DNA of 64,000 nt from CAWAND01 sp963797485 (GTDB taxonomy: Bacteria; Chloroflexota; Anaerolineae; Anaerolineales; E44-bin32): assembly GCA_963797485.1 (NCBI GenBank), contig CAWCPF010000003.1, forward strand, positions 992,001 through 1,056,000, written 5' to 3'. The notes below the pieces were generated by a model. It was given only the letters and a program-made list of their open reading frames with translations. It searched no databases and was not told where the DNA came from. The position numbers and the translations under genes are program-made. Numbering within the stretch: the first letter of the stretch is position 1; each line of letters opens with the position of its first letter. Shown here piece after piece: positions 1 to 9,162 of the stretch.

Positions 1-204
1 GTTCTTCACATGCTCAATGACCGCTTTAGCCACCGTCCGGTAGCTGACCGTGTCATCGATCTTGTCGCTGGCGCCGGCGGGTTTTAGGTCGGTGAACAGC
101 GTCAGGTTGATGACGATGTTCTGTTCGATGTCGCGTTCCCAATCGTTGACGCCAATCACGCCGCGCACCAGCAGATCCACAATCTCGATTTTGTCTTCCG
201 CCAT
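1..204 (-). CDS. folB: dihydroneopterin aldolase FolB (partial, cut by window edge)
   Basis: Only the first 68 codons are present; the gene runs off the left edge. The start MAEDKIEIVDLLVRGVIGV followed by NDWERD fits the FolB opening (a short strand, then GVIGV and a W/E/R segment). FolB splits 7,8-dihydroneopterin into 6-hydroxymethyl-dihydropterin and glycolaldehyde in cytosolic folate synthesis. An AAGGAG ribosome-binding site lies about 10 bases before the ATG at 204. It follows the SDR gene by 13 bases on the same strand, and GTP cyclohydrolase I is encoded divergently next door, which supports a pterin role. Confidence 0.85.
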   Translation of the reverse strand, partial: MAEDKIEIVDLLVRGVIGVNDWERDIEQNIVINLTLFTDLKPAGASDKIDDTVSYRTVAKAVIEHVKN

Positions 205-217
205 CCTGGGACGCTCC

Positions 218-961
218 TTAGACGAGGTGCCGCCCGCCGTCGACATACACGATTTGGCCGGTCATGTAGTCCGGTCCGGCGACCAAAAACATCAGCCCCT
301 CGACGGCCTCAGCCACGCTGCCCCACCGGCCGGCGGGCACACCCTGGATGGGTTTGTCGGCTGCCTCCGGCCCGAGGTCGCTGGGAGGCAGAATGGCCCC
401 CAGTGCCAACGCGTTGACGCGCAAGGAGGGAGCGTACGCCAGCGCCAGACTGCGCGTGGCGGCCGCCAGCCCGGCCTTGCTGATGGTGTAGGGCACGTGG
501 TCCGCGCCGGGATGGAGCGCCCGCCAGTCGAGGACGTTGACCACTGAACCGGGACGGCCGGCCAGATGCCGGGCCAGGGCCTGGATCAGGAAGAAAGGCG
601 CGGTCAGGTTGAGGCGCATGTGGCGCACCCAGGCGTCGAGGTCGGTGGTTTCGGCCGTGAGCGGCTCAAAGATCGAGGCGCTGTTGACCAGAATATCCAG
701 GGCGTGCATCTCCCGGGCTACCCGGCTGATCAGGTCGATTGCCTGCTGGACGTCCCCCAGGTCGGCTTGAAAAAGCTCGGCGCGCCGGCCCAGCGCGCGC
801 GCCTGTGAGGCGGTCTGCTGCGCGCCGGAGTCCGAGCCATGGTAGTGGACTGCCAGATCGGCGCCGGACTGGGCCAATCCGAGCGCAAAGGCCTGACCGA
901 GCCGGCGTCCCGAACCCGTCACCAGCGCCGTCCGCCCCGCCAGCGGTTTGTGATCGTCCAT
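218..961 (-). CDS. SDR-family reductase, pteridine/dihydromonapterin reductase-like
   Basis: A short-chain dehydrogenase of about 247 residues. The N-terminal nucleotide-binding motif reads TGSGRRLG. The RRLG form after TGxG resembles NADPH-dependent pteridine reductases (PTR1/FolM) more than generic SDRs. The catalytic YTISK (YxxxK) is present, and the usual NNAG is NSAS. Placement directly before folB and divergent from folE suggests reduction of a dihydropterin or dihydrofolate; this is inference from context. The reading frame is open to 1024, but the ATG at 961 is preferred. It has GGAG just upstream, and a TAGAAT -10-like box sits 7 bases before it, which would make it near-leaderless. 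A generic SDR of unknown substrate is the alternative. Confidence 0.75.
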   Translation of the reverse strand: MDDHKPLAGRTALVTGSGRRLGQAFALGLAQSGADLAVHYHGSDSGAQQTASQARALGRRAELFQADLGDVQQAIDLISRVAREMHALDILVNSASIFEPLTAETTDLDAWVRHMRLNLTAPFFLIQALARHLAGRPGSVVNVLDWRALHPGADHVPYTISKAGLAAATRSLALAYAPSLRVNALALGAILPPSDLGPEAADKPIQGVPAGRWGSVAEAVEGLMFLVAGPDYMTGQIVYVDGGRHLV

Positions 962-1043
962 AGGCTCCATTCTACAATCAACCGCCAGTCGTCGGCGGCA
1001 GCGCCTGTGGTAGGATGCGTGCACAAATTATCTGGAGGCCGGG
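962..1043. promoter_or_regulatory. divergent promoter region between the SDR-folB unit and folE
   Basis: This 82-bp gap separates two divergent pterin genes. On the minus strand TAGAAT (966-971) lies 7 bases before the ATG at 961. On the plus strand TAGGAT (about 1011-1016) precedes a short leader with GGAGG before folE. No convincing -35 boxes are seen, so the promoter calls are tentative. Confidence 0.35.
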
Positions 1044-1667
1044 ATGCACGAAATTGAAGCCGCCGCCGAACTCCTGGGCGGCATCGGGGTCGCCAAGAAA
1101 GAAATCGCCGACGCGGTCACCAGCCTCATCCAGGCCTTTGGCGAGGAGGTCACTCGACCGGGGCTGGAAGACACGCCGCAGCGCGTGGCGCGCATGTATG
1201 ACGAGCTGCTGGCCGGCTATCACGTCGATCCCAATGAGCTCATCAACGACGCCCTGTTCGACGTGGACTACTCCGATATGGTCGTGGTCAAGAATATCGA
1301 GTTCTACAGCCTGTGCGAGCATCACCTGATCCCGTTCATGGGGCGGGTCCATGTGGCCTACATCCCATCCGACAAGATCATCGGCTTGTCGAAGATCCCC
1401 CGGGTGGTCGACTTGTTCAGCAAGCGGCTCCAGGTGCAGGAGCGCATGACCCGACAGATCGCCGACTTCCTGGACGCCGTTCTGAAGCCCATCGGGGTCG
1501 GGGTGGTGGTTGAAGCCTGGCACTTGTGCGCCGCCATGCGCGGCGTCAAGAAGGCCCACGCCGTCATGGTCACTAGTGCGTTATGCGGGACATTCCGCGA
1601 GAACTCGAAGACACGCCAGGAATTCCTGGAGCACGTCAGCCGGTCGGGCCCCGAGTTCTCGATCTAG
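1044..1667 (+). CDS. folE: GTP cyclohydrolase I
   Basis: A complete 207-residue protein of normal family length. It converts GTP to 7,8-dihydroneopterin triphosphate and formate, the first step of folate/pterin synthesis. The zinc-site segment reads LCEHHLIPFMGRVHVAYIP and the second zinc cysteine lies in WHLCAAMRGV. The C-terminal motif is KTRQEFLEHV. A GGAGG ribosome-binding site stands about 8 bases before the ATG. The residue before HLC is W, whereas E is common there. Cytosolic; it feeds FolB and probably the neighbouring reductase. Confidence 0.96.
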   Translation: MHEIEAAAELLGGIGVAKKEIADAVTSLIQAFGEEVTRPGLEDTPQRVARMYDELLAGYHVDPNELINDALFDVDYSDMVVVKNIEFYSLCEHHLIPFMGRVHVAYIPSDKIIGLSKIPRVVDLFSKRLQVQERMTRQIADFLDAVLKPIGVGVVVEAWHLCAAMRGVKKAHAVMVTSALCGTFRENSKTRQEFLEHVSRSGPEFSI

Positions 1668-1716
1668 CCCGGGCCCCGCGCCCCCGGCCCCCGTCCCCAT
1701 AGGTGACATTCGTTAC

Positions 1717-1745
1717 TTGGCCGAGCAGAGCCCCCGGTCTACCCT
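1717..1745 (+). promoter_or_regulatory. promoter of cydAB
   Basis: TTGGCC (1717-1722), a 17-base spacer and TACCCT (1740-1745). The predicted start is near 1752, inside the inverted repeat listed next. The leader to the cydA ATG is about 57 bases and ends in a GGAGG ribosome-binding site. Confidence 0.5.
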
Positions 1746-1747
1746 GT

Positions 1748-1765
1748 TTGTGCCCTTTTTCACAA
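1748..1765. promoter_or_regulatory. Rex- or CRP/FNR-like operator overlapping the cydA start site
   Basis: An 18-bp imperfect inverted repeat, TTGTGCC-CTTT-TTCACAA. The right half equals the Rex half-site TTCACAA and the left half matches at 5 of 7 positions. It also fits TGTGA-N6-TCACA with one mismatch. It overlaps the predicted transcription start, a repressor-like position. Rex, which senses NADH/NAD+, is known to control cyd operons in several Gram-positive bacteria. No regulator gene is in the window. Confidence 0.55.
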
Positions 1766-1808
1766 ATAGAGCCTGTTGCCCATCTCCGTCGGGCGGGGAG
1801 GATTCCGC

Positions 1809-3174
1809 ATGGATGCCCTCACACTGGCGCGCCTGCAGTTCGCCCTCACGGCCACCTTCCATTTCTTTTTGGTGCCACTTACGCTCGGCCTGTCGCTGCT
1901 GGTGGCGTTGATGGAGACCCTGTACGTCGCCAAGGGCGACGAGTTGTATCTGCGCATGACGCGCTTCTGGGGCAAGCTGTTCGTGATCAACTTCGCCGTC
2001 GGGGTGGTGACGGGAATCGTCCTCGAGTTCCAGTTCGGCATGAACTGGGCAGAGTACGCCCGGTTCATGGGCGACATCTTCGGGGCCCCCTTGGCGATCG
2101 AAGCCCTGCTGGCCTTCTTCCTGGAGTCCACATTTCTGGGCGTATGGATTTTCGGCTGGCAGCGGGTCTCCAAACGCGTCCACTTGATGTCGATCTGGCT
2201 TGTGGCCCTGGGATCGAATTTGTCGGCGTTGTGGATCCTGATCGCCAACTCCTTCATGCAGGAACCTGTCGGGTACGCGCTGCGGGGCGGCAGGGTCGAG
2301 ATGGTGGATTTCTGGGCGCTGCTCACCAACCCCCATGTCTGGGTTCAGTTTCCACATGTCCTGGCGGCGGCTATGGCGACGGCCGCGTTTTTCGTCCTGG
2401 GCATCAGCGCCTATCACCTGTGGAAGCGGTCACCCCGGCTGGAAGTCTTCGACCGATCCTTTCGCTGGGCCGCCGTCTACGCCGTGCTGGCCACCTGCCT
2501 GGTGATCATCATCGGACACAGCCAGGCGCAGCACATGGTCAAAACCCAGCCGATGAAGATGGCGGCCGCCGAGGCTCTCTGGGAGAGCCAGGACCCGGCC
2601 TCATTCTCACTCATCACGATTGGCAATGAGCCTGAGCTGCGGGACGTCTTCGCCATCCGCATCCCGGCGCTGCTTAGCATTTTGGCCTACAACCAGCCGG
2701 AGGGAGAAGTCAAAGGAATCCGCAATCTTCAGGCCGAGTACGCGGCGACGTATGGCCCGGGCAACTACATCCCACCGGTGGCGGTCAGCTACTGGTCGTT
2801 CCGGCTGATGGCTGGAGCCGGGTTCTTGATGCTGGCGGCGGCCCTGTGGGCGCTGTCCCGAGTTCCTCCGGGGCAAGATGTCGGAACCCACCCGCTGGAT
2901 GCGGTTCTTGTCGTTGGCCATCGCCTTGCCCTATCTGGCCAACACCATGGGCTGGATGTTCACCGAAGTGGCACGCCAGCCATGGATCGTGTTTGGGCTC
3001 CTTCGGACCGCCGATGGGGTGTCCAAGAGCGTGACCACCGGCGAGGTGCTGGTCTCGCTGGTCGTCTTCACCGGGATCTATCTGTCGCTCTTCGGAGCGG
3101 ACGCCTTTCTGCTGGTCAAGTTTGCCCGGGCTGGCGCCGAGGCGGGGTCTCTCGCTGAGGCAGAGCCCGCGTAA
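1809..3174 (+). CDS. cydA: cytochrome bd ubiquinol oxidase subunit I (one frameshift)
   Basis: CydA is the haem-bearing subunit of the membrane quinol oxidase. The haem b595 His (in ATFHFFLVP), the acidic pair in the LAIEALLAFFLEST segment, the b558 His (in WVQFPHV) and the quinol-loop motif GHSQAQHMVKTQPMKM are visible. The frame changes near 2855-2872: upstream reads ...ALWALSR, downstream resumes EFLRGKMSEPTRW to the TAA at 3172. Restoring one base gives about 454 residues, the normal size, so I read this as a sequence error. The ATG at 1809 is chosen because GGAGG precedes it; an upstream in-frame ATG at 1776 lacks this. It is followed 20 bases on by cydB. Confidence 0.93.
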
Positions 3175-3194
3175 GGCCCTCAAGGAGGCGTGGC

Positions 3195-4208
3195 ATGGAC
3201 CTCAACACTGTCTGGTTCGTGTTGATTGCGGTGCTGTTCATTGGGTTCTTCTTCCTTGAAGGTTTCGACTATGGCGTCGGGATTCTGCTGCCCGTGCTCG
3301 GCCGGACCGATCGTGAGCGGCGGACGATTATCAACACCATCGGGCCGTTCTGGGATGCCAACGAAGTGTGGCTGATCACCGCCGGCGGAGCCATGTTTGC
3401 CGCCTTTCCCAATTGGTATGCCACCATGTTCAGCGGGTTCTATCTTCCGCTGGTGTTAATGCTGGCGGCGCTCATCGTTCGGGGGGCGGCCTTTGAGTTC
3501 AGGTCCAAGCATGAGACGGCGAGCTGGCGGGGCACGTGGGACAGCCTGATCTTCGCCGGCAGCCTGGTGCCGGCCATCTTGTGGGGCGTGGCGCTGGGAA
3601 ACCTGCTCCTCGGGGTGCCGATAGACTCGAGCATGACCTACACCGGCGGCGTCTTCAACCTGCTCAACCCCTATGCCCTGGCCTGGGGCCTCACGACCCT
3701 GATCGTTTTCACACTTCAGGGCGCTATCTTCCTCAGTTTGCGGACCGACGGTGAGCTGGCGGAATCGGCCGCGAGCTGGGCGCAGAGAATCTGGCCGGCG
3801 GCGGTCGTGGTGGGCGCGGTTTCCGTCGGCGCGGGCTACTTCGTGACCGATATGTTCGCCCGCCTGGGCGTGGATCCGGGCGTGGTCCCGCTGGGCGCGG
3901 GAGCGGCCATGCTGGCGGCCGGCTGGCTAATTCGCAATCGTCACATGGGCTGGGCGTTCGGTATGACCGGGCTGTCGATCGTATTGTCCACCTTGACCAT
4001 CTTCATCGGCCTGTATCCGCGAGTCATGGTTTCGAGCCTCGGGGCCGACCTCAGTCTTACCATCTACAATGCCGCCTCCAGCGCCTACACACTCAAAGTC
4101 ATGTCCTGGGTGGCGCTTGGGTTGCTGCCTTTTGTGCTTCTGTACCAGGGCTGGTCGTATTGGACCTTTCGGCGGCGCCTGACGTCGGAGACGCCTCTCG
4201 AGTACTGA
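3195..4208 (+). CDS. cydB: cytochrome bd ubiquinol oxidase subunit II
   Basis: An intact 337-residue membrane protein with about eight hydrophobic segments. The family signatures are the N-terminal FFLEGFDYGVGILLP, then GPFWDANEVWLITAGGA, and GGVFNLLNPYALAWGL mid-protein. CydB partners CydA in the oxidase that reduces O2 to water with quinol electrons. An AAGGAGG ribosome-binding site precedes the ATG. The pair implies use of oxygen at low tension. The cydCD maturation transporter is not in this window. Confidence 0.96.
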   Translation: MDLNTVWFVLIAVLFIGFFFLEGFDYGVGILLPVLGRTDRERRTIINTIGPFWDANEVWLITAGGAMFAAFPNWYATMFSGFYLPLVLMLAALIVRGAAFEFRSKHETASWRGTWDSLIFAGSLVPAILWGVALGNLLLGVPIDSSMTYTGGVFNLLNPYALAWGLTTLIVFTLQGAIFLSLRTDGELAESAASWAQRIWPAAVVVGAVSVGAGYFVTDMFARLGVDPGVVPLGAGAAMLAAGWLIRNRHMGWAFGMTGLSIVLSTLTIFIGLYPRVMVSSLGADLSLTIYNAASSAYTLKVMSWVALGLLPFVLLYQGWSYWTFRRRLTSETPLEY

Positions 4209-4401
4209 TCATCAGTTCTGGACGAGGATGCCCCGGGGTTTGGTGCAGCGGGCCGCCCACCCGGGGTGCTCCCCAACCATTGGTTCCGTCTCTCCTGCGG
4301 TTCTCCCGCGGGCAACCCATCTCTCCCATTCAGTTACCTGAGCCAAGTGTGCTAGTCTGCGGTCATTCGGGCTGTAACGAAGTGGAGCTGCCTTCGTTCT
4401 C

Positions 4402-4954
4402 ATGAGTGACCAAGATCGCAGTGCGCAACCGGACGACGAGCTGGTCGCCCTGGCCAAGAAGGGTGATTGGCAGGCATTCGGGGTGCTTTACGAACGCTAC
4501 GCGGATCAGCTCTACCGCTACGTGCGAACCCGCATCCAAGGCGATCAGGACGCCGAGGACCTAACCGAAAACGTCTTCGTGCGCTCGTTTAAGTCATTGG
4601 GCTCGTATGAAGAGCGCGGTTGGCCCTACTCGGCTTTTCTGTACAAAGTGGCCCGCAATCTGCTGGTCGACTACTATCGACAGGCTGTGAACCAGGAGTT
4701 GATAGATGAGCAAGGCGAGATGCAGACGTCCGAGCCCGGGTTGGAGGAGAGGCTGACTGACAGGGAAGAAGGACTCCGGGCGCAGCGGGCGCTCTCCAGG
4801 CTGCCTGCTGACTATCAGGAGATCATTCGGTTGCGAGTGTTGATGGATCTGCCGACCAGCACAGTGGCAATGTGGATGAATTCGAAGCGAGGGCGCCGTC
4901 AGGGTGCTGCTTCATCGAGCCCTGAAGGCGCTGCGACAGGAATCTCAGTTATGA
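4402..4954 (+). CDS. ECF-type RNA polymerase sigma factor (one frameshift)
   Basis: Region 2 is clear: FGVLYERYADQLYRYVRTRI, then DAEDLTENVFVRSFKSL and a WPYSAFLYKVARNLLVDYYR segment. After DLPTSTVAMWMN the frame must change near 4878-4884 to give a region 4 helix-turn-helix ending GAVRVLLHRALKALRQ and a TGA at 4952-4954. The restored protein is about 183 residues, normal for an ECF sigma. The TGA overlaps the ATG of the next gene (ATGA), so the two are translationally coupled. That membrane protein is likely its regulator or a regulated partner. Confidence 0.85.
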
Positions 4955-5914
4955 CTGCAGGGATGGACGAACTGCGGGCCGCGGCCGAGCTCGACCGGGT
5001 CCTGGGGGGCTCGGAACCCATAGCCGCAGGCTCCGCTATGGCGGAAGAGTTGGCGGCGCTGGTCGCCGCCGCGCAGAATGTTCGGACCCACTTGGCTCCG
5101 CCGCGACTTACCAAAGTCGCCGCGGCGCGGATGAGAGCCCGCGTGTTGGACCGCGTCTCCGGTTCCCCTGCCAGTGCCGGGCGGCGCGTGGCACGCAGGC
5201 CCAGCTTCGTCCGTCAATACGCATTCGCGCTGGCGAGTGCAGTGCTGGTCGTGGCCGTGGCCGCAAGCGGTGTCGGCGTGGCTTACGCGGCCGGTCCGTC
5301 TCTGCCGGGCGACGCGCTGTACGGGGTCAAACTAGGCCTTGAATCTGCCCGACTGGCGTTGACACTCGACCCCCATGCCAGGGGGGAGTATGTGCTGCAG
5401 TTGGCCGACCAGCGAGTGGGTGAAATCCAGGCTCTGATCGATACCGGCCGTAACCAGGATCTTGGTCCGGCCTACGACGGCTACCTCGGCGCCCTCTCGC
5501 AGGTCGAAGCTCTGGCCGCCGACGAAGATTTAACTGGGCGGGAACGGGCCCTGTCGGCCCTCCAGCATCATGTGGAGGTGCTGCAGTCGCTGATATCCCG
5601 CGTGCCCGAGTTCGGGCCTGACAGGCCTGCAAAACGCCCTCGAGCAATCCCAGCATGGCCTTCAGGTTCTGAACCAACTCGAGCAGGGACTGCCGCCCAA
5701 TGAGATCGCGCCTGGCCAGCTTAACAAGACTCCCGGCCCCGACGATCAGGGTCAGAACCCCGGCCAGGGCAATGGCCACGGCCCGCCCCAGGGTACCCCC
5801 GGGCAAGGGAACAAGCCGGACACGCCTCCCGGACAGGGCGGAGGCTCTCCCGGACCCCCCGATGGGCATGGAAACGGCGCCTCGGGCGATCACCCAGGTA
5901 AGGGTGGATACTGA
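4951..5914 (+). CDS. DUF5667-type membrane protein, probable sigma-factor partner (one frameshift)
   Basis: A cytoplasmic N-terminal part of about 90 residues is followed by one membrane segment (FALASAVLVVAVAASGVGV). Next comes the LPGDALYGVKLGLESARLAL motif typical of DUF5667 domains, then a helical extracytoplasmic region. The frame changes near 5600-5620. Downstream it reads GLTGLQNALEQSQHGLQVLN and ends in a Gly/Pro/Gln/Asn-rich tail with a stop at 5912-5914. Restored length is about 320 residues. Its ATG overlaps the stop of the ECF sigma gene, so a role as anti-sigma or surface sensor is likely but not shown by sequence. Confidence 0.72.
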
Positions 5915-5982
5915 CGGTCTGACCTTTGCTGCACGCGTCATCAGGACCGTGTTGCCCGTGAGCGTGTGTTAGCATCCCATGT

Positions 5983-6339
5983 GTGGCAGCCAATGAGCCT
6001 TCGGCGATTATCGCCCGCGAGTACGAGCTCGCTTGGGCAGCCCGGCGCGCCGGGAATGAGGGCCGGGCACGGGTGTGCGCCCGACGCGCCGCCGGCTGGG
6101 CCGTGAGGCTCTCCACCGACGGCCGTTCTCCGGGGCGAGTCTCCGGGAATGTGCTGCGCAGGCTTGAGGCATTCTCCCGAGATCCGGAGGCGGCCATCGA
6201 GCTTCGCCAGGCTGCGGCGCGCCTGACCACCCGCCTCAGCCCTGATCACCAACTCCCCCATTTGCAGGACCCGCTTGAGGATGCCCGCCTGATCATCGAG
6301 GCCTGCCTGCCCGGGGCGATACCCCCGGCCGCGGCATAG
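5983..6339 (+). CDS. conserved hypothetical protein, helical, about 118 residues
   Basis: A small, intact, Arg/Ala-rich protein predicted to be all helical. The opening IIAREYELAWAARRAGNEGR followed by ARVCARRAAG resembles a hypothetical family I have seen in Chloroflexi; I know no function for it. The start is GTG at 5983, with a TAGCAT -10-like box 7 bases before it and no clear ribosome-binding site, so translation may be leaderless. The esterase gene follows after 4 bases, suggesting one transcript. Confidence 0.6.
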   Translation: MAANEPSAIIAREYELAWAARRAGNEGRARVCARRAAGWAVRLSTDGRSPGRVSGNVLRRLEAFSRDPEAAIELRQAAARLTTRLSPDHQLPHLQDPLEDARLIIEACLPGAIPPAAA

Positions 6340-6343
6340 GGCC

Positions 6344-7006
6344 ATGGCGGATCCTCGCCAATCGATGGACCCCGAGGAGTTCTTCGATCCCGTCTCGGGG
6401 ATGACCTATCGGGTGCGGCCGGCGGCGATGGCCGCGCGCCCGGGGGACGTCCTGCTGCATGGCTACGGCGGGGACGAGAAGGTCCTGTGGGTGATCGAGT
6501 TGGCGCTGGTTTCAGGCGGCGTGGTGGCGGCCCCGCGCGGGCCGTTCCCGGCAAGCGCGGGTGGGTATGCGTGGACCGCGCAGGACTTGGGACCGGGCGG
6601 ACATTTCGAGGATTTCGCTCCCACCTTTGAACCGCTGTCCCGCTGGTTTGAAACCCTCGAGGCCAAGCACGGCCTGGTCATGGCGGAGAGTTTTCTGGCC
6701 GGGTTCAGCCAGGGATCGGCGCTGGCCTTTGCCCTGACGGCGCTGGCGGGCGTCCGGCCCCGCGGCTTGATCGCGCTGGCGGCGTATCTGCCGGAGGGGG
6801 ATCTCACCGGCCTGTCCGGCCTGCCTGTCTTCTGGGGGCACGGCACTCACGATGAACGCGTCCCCATCGAGCGGGCGAGGCGGGACGTGACGCGCCTGCG
6901 CGCCGCCGGGGCGGCCGTGGCCTATTGCGAGTCCGATGCCGGCCACAAAGTGGGCATGGCGTGTGTGCGCTCCCTGCGCGAGTGGCTCGCTTCGCCGCCA
7001 AACTGA
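6344..7006 (+). CDS. alpha/beta-hydrolase, phospholipase/carboxylesterase-type
   Basis: A 220-residue serine hydrolase. The nucleophile elbow is GFSQG (about residue 126), with LLHGYGGDE forming the oxyanion region. The catalytic Asp lies in GTHDERVP (about residue 175) and the His in GHKVG (about residue 205). This order and the small size match the YpfH/carboxylesterase group that cleaves short acyl esters. No signal peptide, so probably cytosolic. It begins 4 bases after the preceding small gene. Substrate cannot be told from sequence. Confidence 0.85.
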   Translation: MADPRQSMDPEEFFDPVSGMTYRVRPAAMAARPGDVLLHGYGGDEKVLWVIELALVSGGVVAAPRGPFPASAGGYAWTAQDLGPGGHFEDFAPTFEPLSRWFETLEAKHGLVMAESFLAGFSQGSALAFALTALAGVRPRGLIALAAYLPEGDLTGLSGLPVFWGHGTHDERVPIERARRDVTRLRAAGAAVAYCESDAGHKVGMACVRSLREWLASPPN

Positions 7007-7131
7007 TGGCGCACCCGGCGGCCCGGCGCGGGTGGTCGTTTGAGGGGCCATGATAAGATGAGGTCAAGTCGTTCCGGCGGGCCGGCTCAGCCCGTCTGCT
7101 AGTCACCCTAACCCTTCCCCTGGAGCGCGGC

Positions 7132-9162
7132 ATGTCCGACCAAGACATCGCCCAACGGGCGATCAACACCATCCGGTTCCTGTCCGCCGACGCGGTTCAG
7201 AAAGCCAACTCCGGCCATCCGGGGCTGCCCATGGGCGACGCGGCCATGGCCTATGTCCTGTGGACGCGGCATTTGCGTTTCGACCCGGCGCACCCACGCT
7301 GGCCTAACCGGGACCGGTTCGTCCTTTCGGCTGGGCACGGCTCGATGCTGCTGTACTCCCTGCTGCATCTGACGGGGTTCGACCTGCCCATGCGGGAGAT
7401 CAAGCGCTTCCGGCAGCTCGGCAGCGTGACCGCCGGCCATCCCGAATACTGGGCGGCGCCTGGAATCGAGACCACCACCGGTCCGCTCGGCCAGGGTTTC
7501 TCAAACGGTGTGGGTATGGCGATCGCATGCCAGCATATGGCCGCCGTATACAACCGTGAAGGTTTCCCGCTGTTCGATCACCGCATCTATGGCATCGTCT
7601 CCGACGGCGACCTGATGGAAGGCATCTCGCACGAGGCGGCCAGCCTGGCTGGGAATCTGCGGCTCGGGAGCCTGATCTATCTGTATGACAACAACTACAT
7701 AACCATCGATGGGAGCACCGATCTGGCCTTCACCGAAGATCGTGCCGCCCGTTTCGAGGCTTACGGCTGGCACGTTCAAACGGTCGCGGACGGCAACGAG
7801 CTGGAAGCGGTGGACCGGGCGCTCAGCCTGGCCGAGGCGGATCCGCGGCCGTCGCTGATCGTGGCCCGAACGCATATCGGCTTCGGGCTGCCGACGAAGC
7901 AGGACACGGCTCAAGCCCACGGCGAACCTCCCGGAGACGAGGAACTGGACGGCGCCAAACGCAATCTGGGTTGGCCGCTGGAGCCCCGGTTCCTGGTCCC
8001 CGACGATGTCCGAGCCCACTTTCTTGAGCCTGGCCGGCGCGGCAGCGGCCTGCGGGCGGCGTGGGACGCCATGCGCGAGGGCTACGCCCAGGCGGAGCCG
8101 GACCTGGCGGCCCAATTGGAGCGCACGCTGGCCGGGAGGCTGCCGGACGGATTGGAGGCCCAGCTTCCGGTTTTTCCACCCGACTCCAAGGGCATGGCCA
8201 CCCGGATCTCCTTCGGCAAGTCGCTCAATGCCCTGGCGCCGGCGATCCCCGAGCTCATTGGCGGCTCGGCCGATCTGACCGGCTCGAACAAAACCGATGT
8301 CAAAGGCGAAGCGGCGTTCAGCGCACAAGATCGGCGAGCGCGCTACCTGCACTTCGGGGTGCGCGAGCACGCCATGGGAGGTGCCCTGAATGGGCTGGCC
8401 TTGTACGGCGGCCTGATCCCTTACGGGGGAACCTTCCTGGTCTTTTCCGATTACATGCGCCCGGCCATTCGTCTGGCGGCCATGATGCGCATCGGACCTA
8501 TTTACATTTTCACGCATGACTCGATCGGGCTTGGCGAGGACGGTCCGACTCACCAGCCGATCGAACACCTGGCGGCGTTGCGGGCCATCCCCAATCTGAT
8601 CGTCATTCGTCCGGCGGACGCCAATGAGACGGCTCAGGCGTGGCTGGCGGCGCTGCAGCAACGCCACGGGCCGACGGCCCTGGTGTTGACCCGTCAGAAC
8701 GTCCCCACGTATGACCGGCAGGTCTTCGCTCCCGCCGCGGGACTCCACCAAGGCGCTTACGTCATGGCTGATCTGGGCGGAAGCCATCCTGAGGTTATCC
8801 TGATCGGCACGGGATCCGAAGTTCAACTGGCGGTCGCGGCGGCCCAGCAGCTGGCCGATGAGCATGTGGCCGTCCGCATCGTTTCGATGCCGTCCTGGGA
8901 ACTGTTCGAGCGCCAGCCGCAGGCGTATCGTGATCAGGTCCTCCCGCCGGACATTCGGGCGCGGGTGGCGGTCGAGGCGGCGGCGCCCTTCGGGTGGGAA
9001 CGCTGGATTGGAGACCACGGGGCTATGGTAGGCCTGCACACCTTTGGCGAGTCGGCACCCTATCAGGAAATCTACCTCGACCGCGGCCTGACCGCCGACC
9101 GGGTGGCAGAAGAGGCCAGGCGGGTCATGGCGGGCATTGGACACACGGAGATGCAGTCATGA
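7132..9162 (+). CDS. tkt: transketolase
   Basis: A full-length 676-residue thiamine-diphosphate enzyme of the non-oxidative pentose phosphate pathway. The N-terminal NSGHPGLPMG, the GPLGQGFSNGVGMA segment and the TPP/Mg motif GDGDLMEG-like stretch (SDGDLMEGISHEA, then DNNYITIDG) are present. The central domain carries FGVREHAMG and HDSIGLGEDGPTHQP. The C-terminal domain has the LIGTGSEV motif. It overlaps rpiB by ATGA, so the two sugar-phosphate enzymes are translationally coupled. No frameshift is seen. Confidence 0.97.
   Translation: MSDQDIAQRAINTIRFLSADAVQKANSGHPGLPMGDAAMAYVLWTRHLRFDPAHPRWPNRDRFVLSAGHGSMLLYSLLHLTGFDLPMREIKRFRQLGSVTAGHPEYWAAPGIETTTGPLGQGFSNGVGMAIACQHMAAVYNREGFPLFDHRIYGIVSDGDLMEGISHEAASLAGNLRLGSLIYLYDNNYITIDGSTDLAFTEDRAARFEAYGWHVQTVADGNELEAVDRALSLAEADPRPSLIVARTHIGFGLPTKQDTAQAHGEPPGDEELDGAKRNLGWPLEPRFLVPDDVRAHFLEPGRRGSGLRAAWDAMREGYAQAEPDLAAQLERTLAGRLPDGLEAQLPVFPPDSKGMATRISFGKSLNALAPAIPELIGGSADLTGSNKTDVKGEAAFSAQDRRARYLHFGVREHAMGGALNGLALYGGLIPYGGTFLVFSDYMRPAIRLAAMMRIGPIYIFTHDSIGLGEDGPTHQPIEHLAALRAIPNLIVIRPADANETAQAWLAALQQRHGPTALVLTRQNVPTYDRQVFAPAAGLHQGAYVMADLGGSHPEVILIGTGSEVQLAVAAAQQLADEHVAVRIVSMPSWELFERQPQAYRDQVLPPDIRARVAVEAAAPFGWERWIGDHGAMVGLHTFGESAPYQEIYLDRGLTADRVAEEARRVMAGIGHTEMQS

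Noticed and set aside
7501..9144. 547-codon open frame on the minus strand
   Set aside because: Antisense to the intact transketolase gene in GC-rich DNA; no family similarity.
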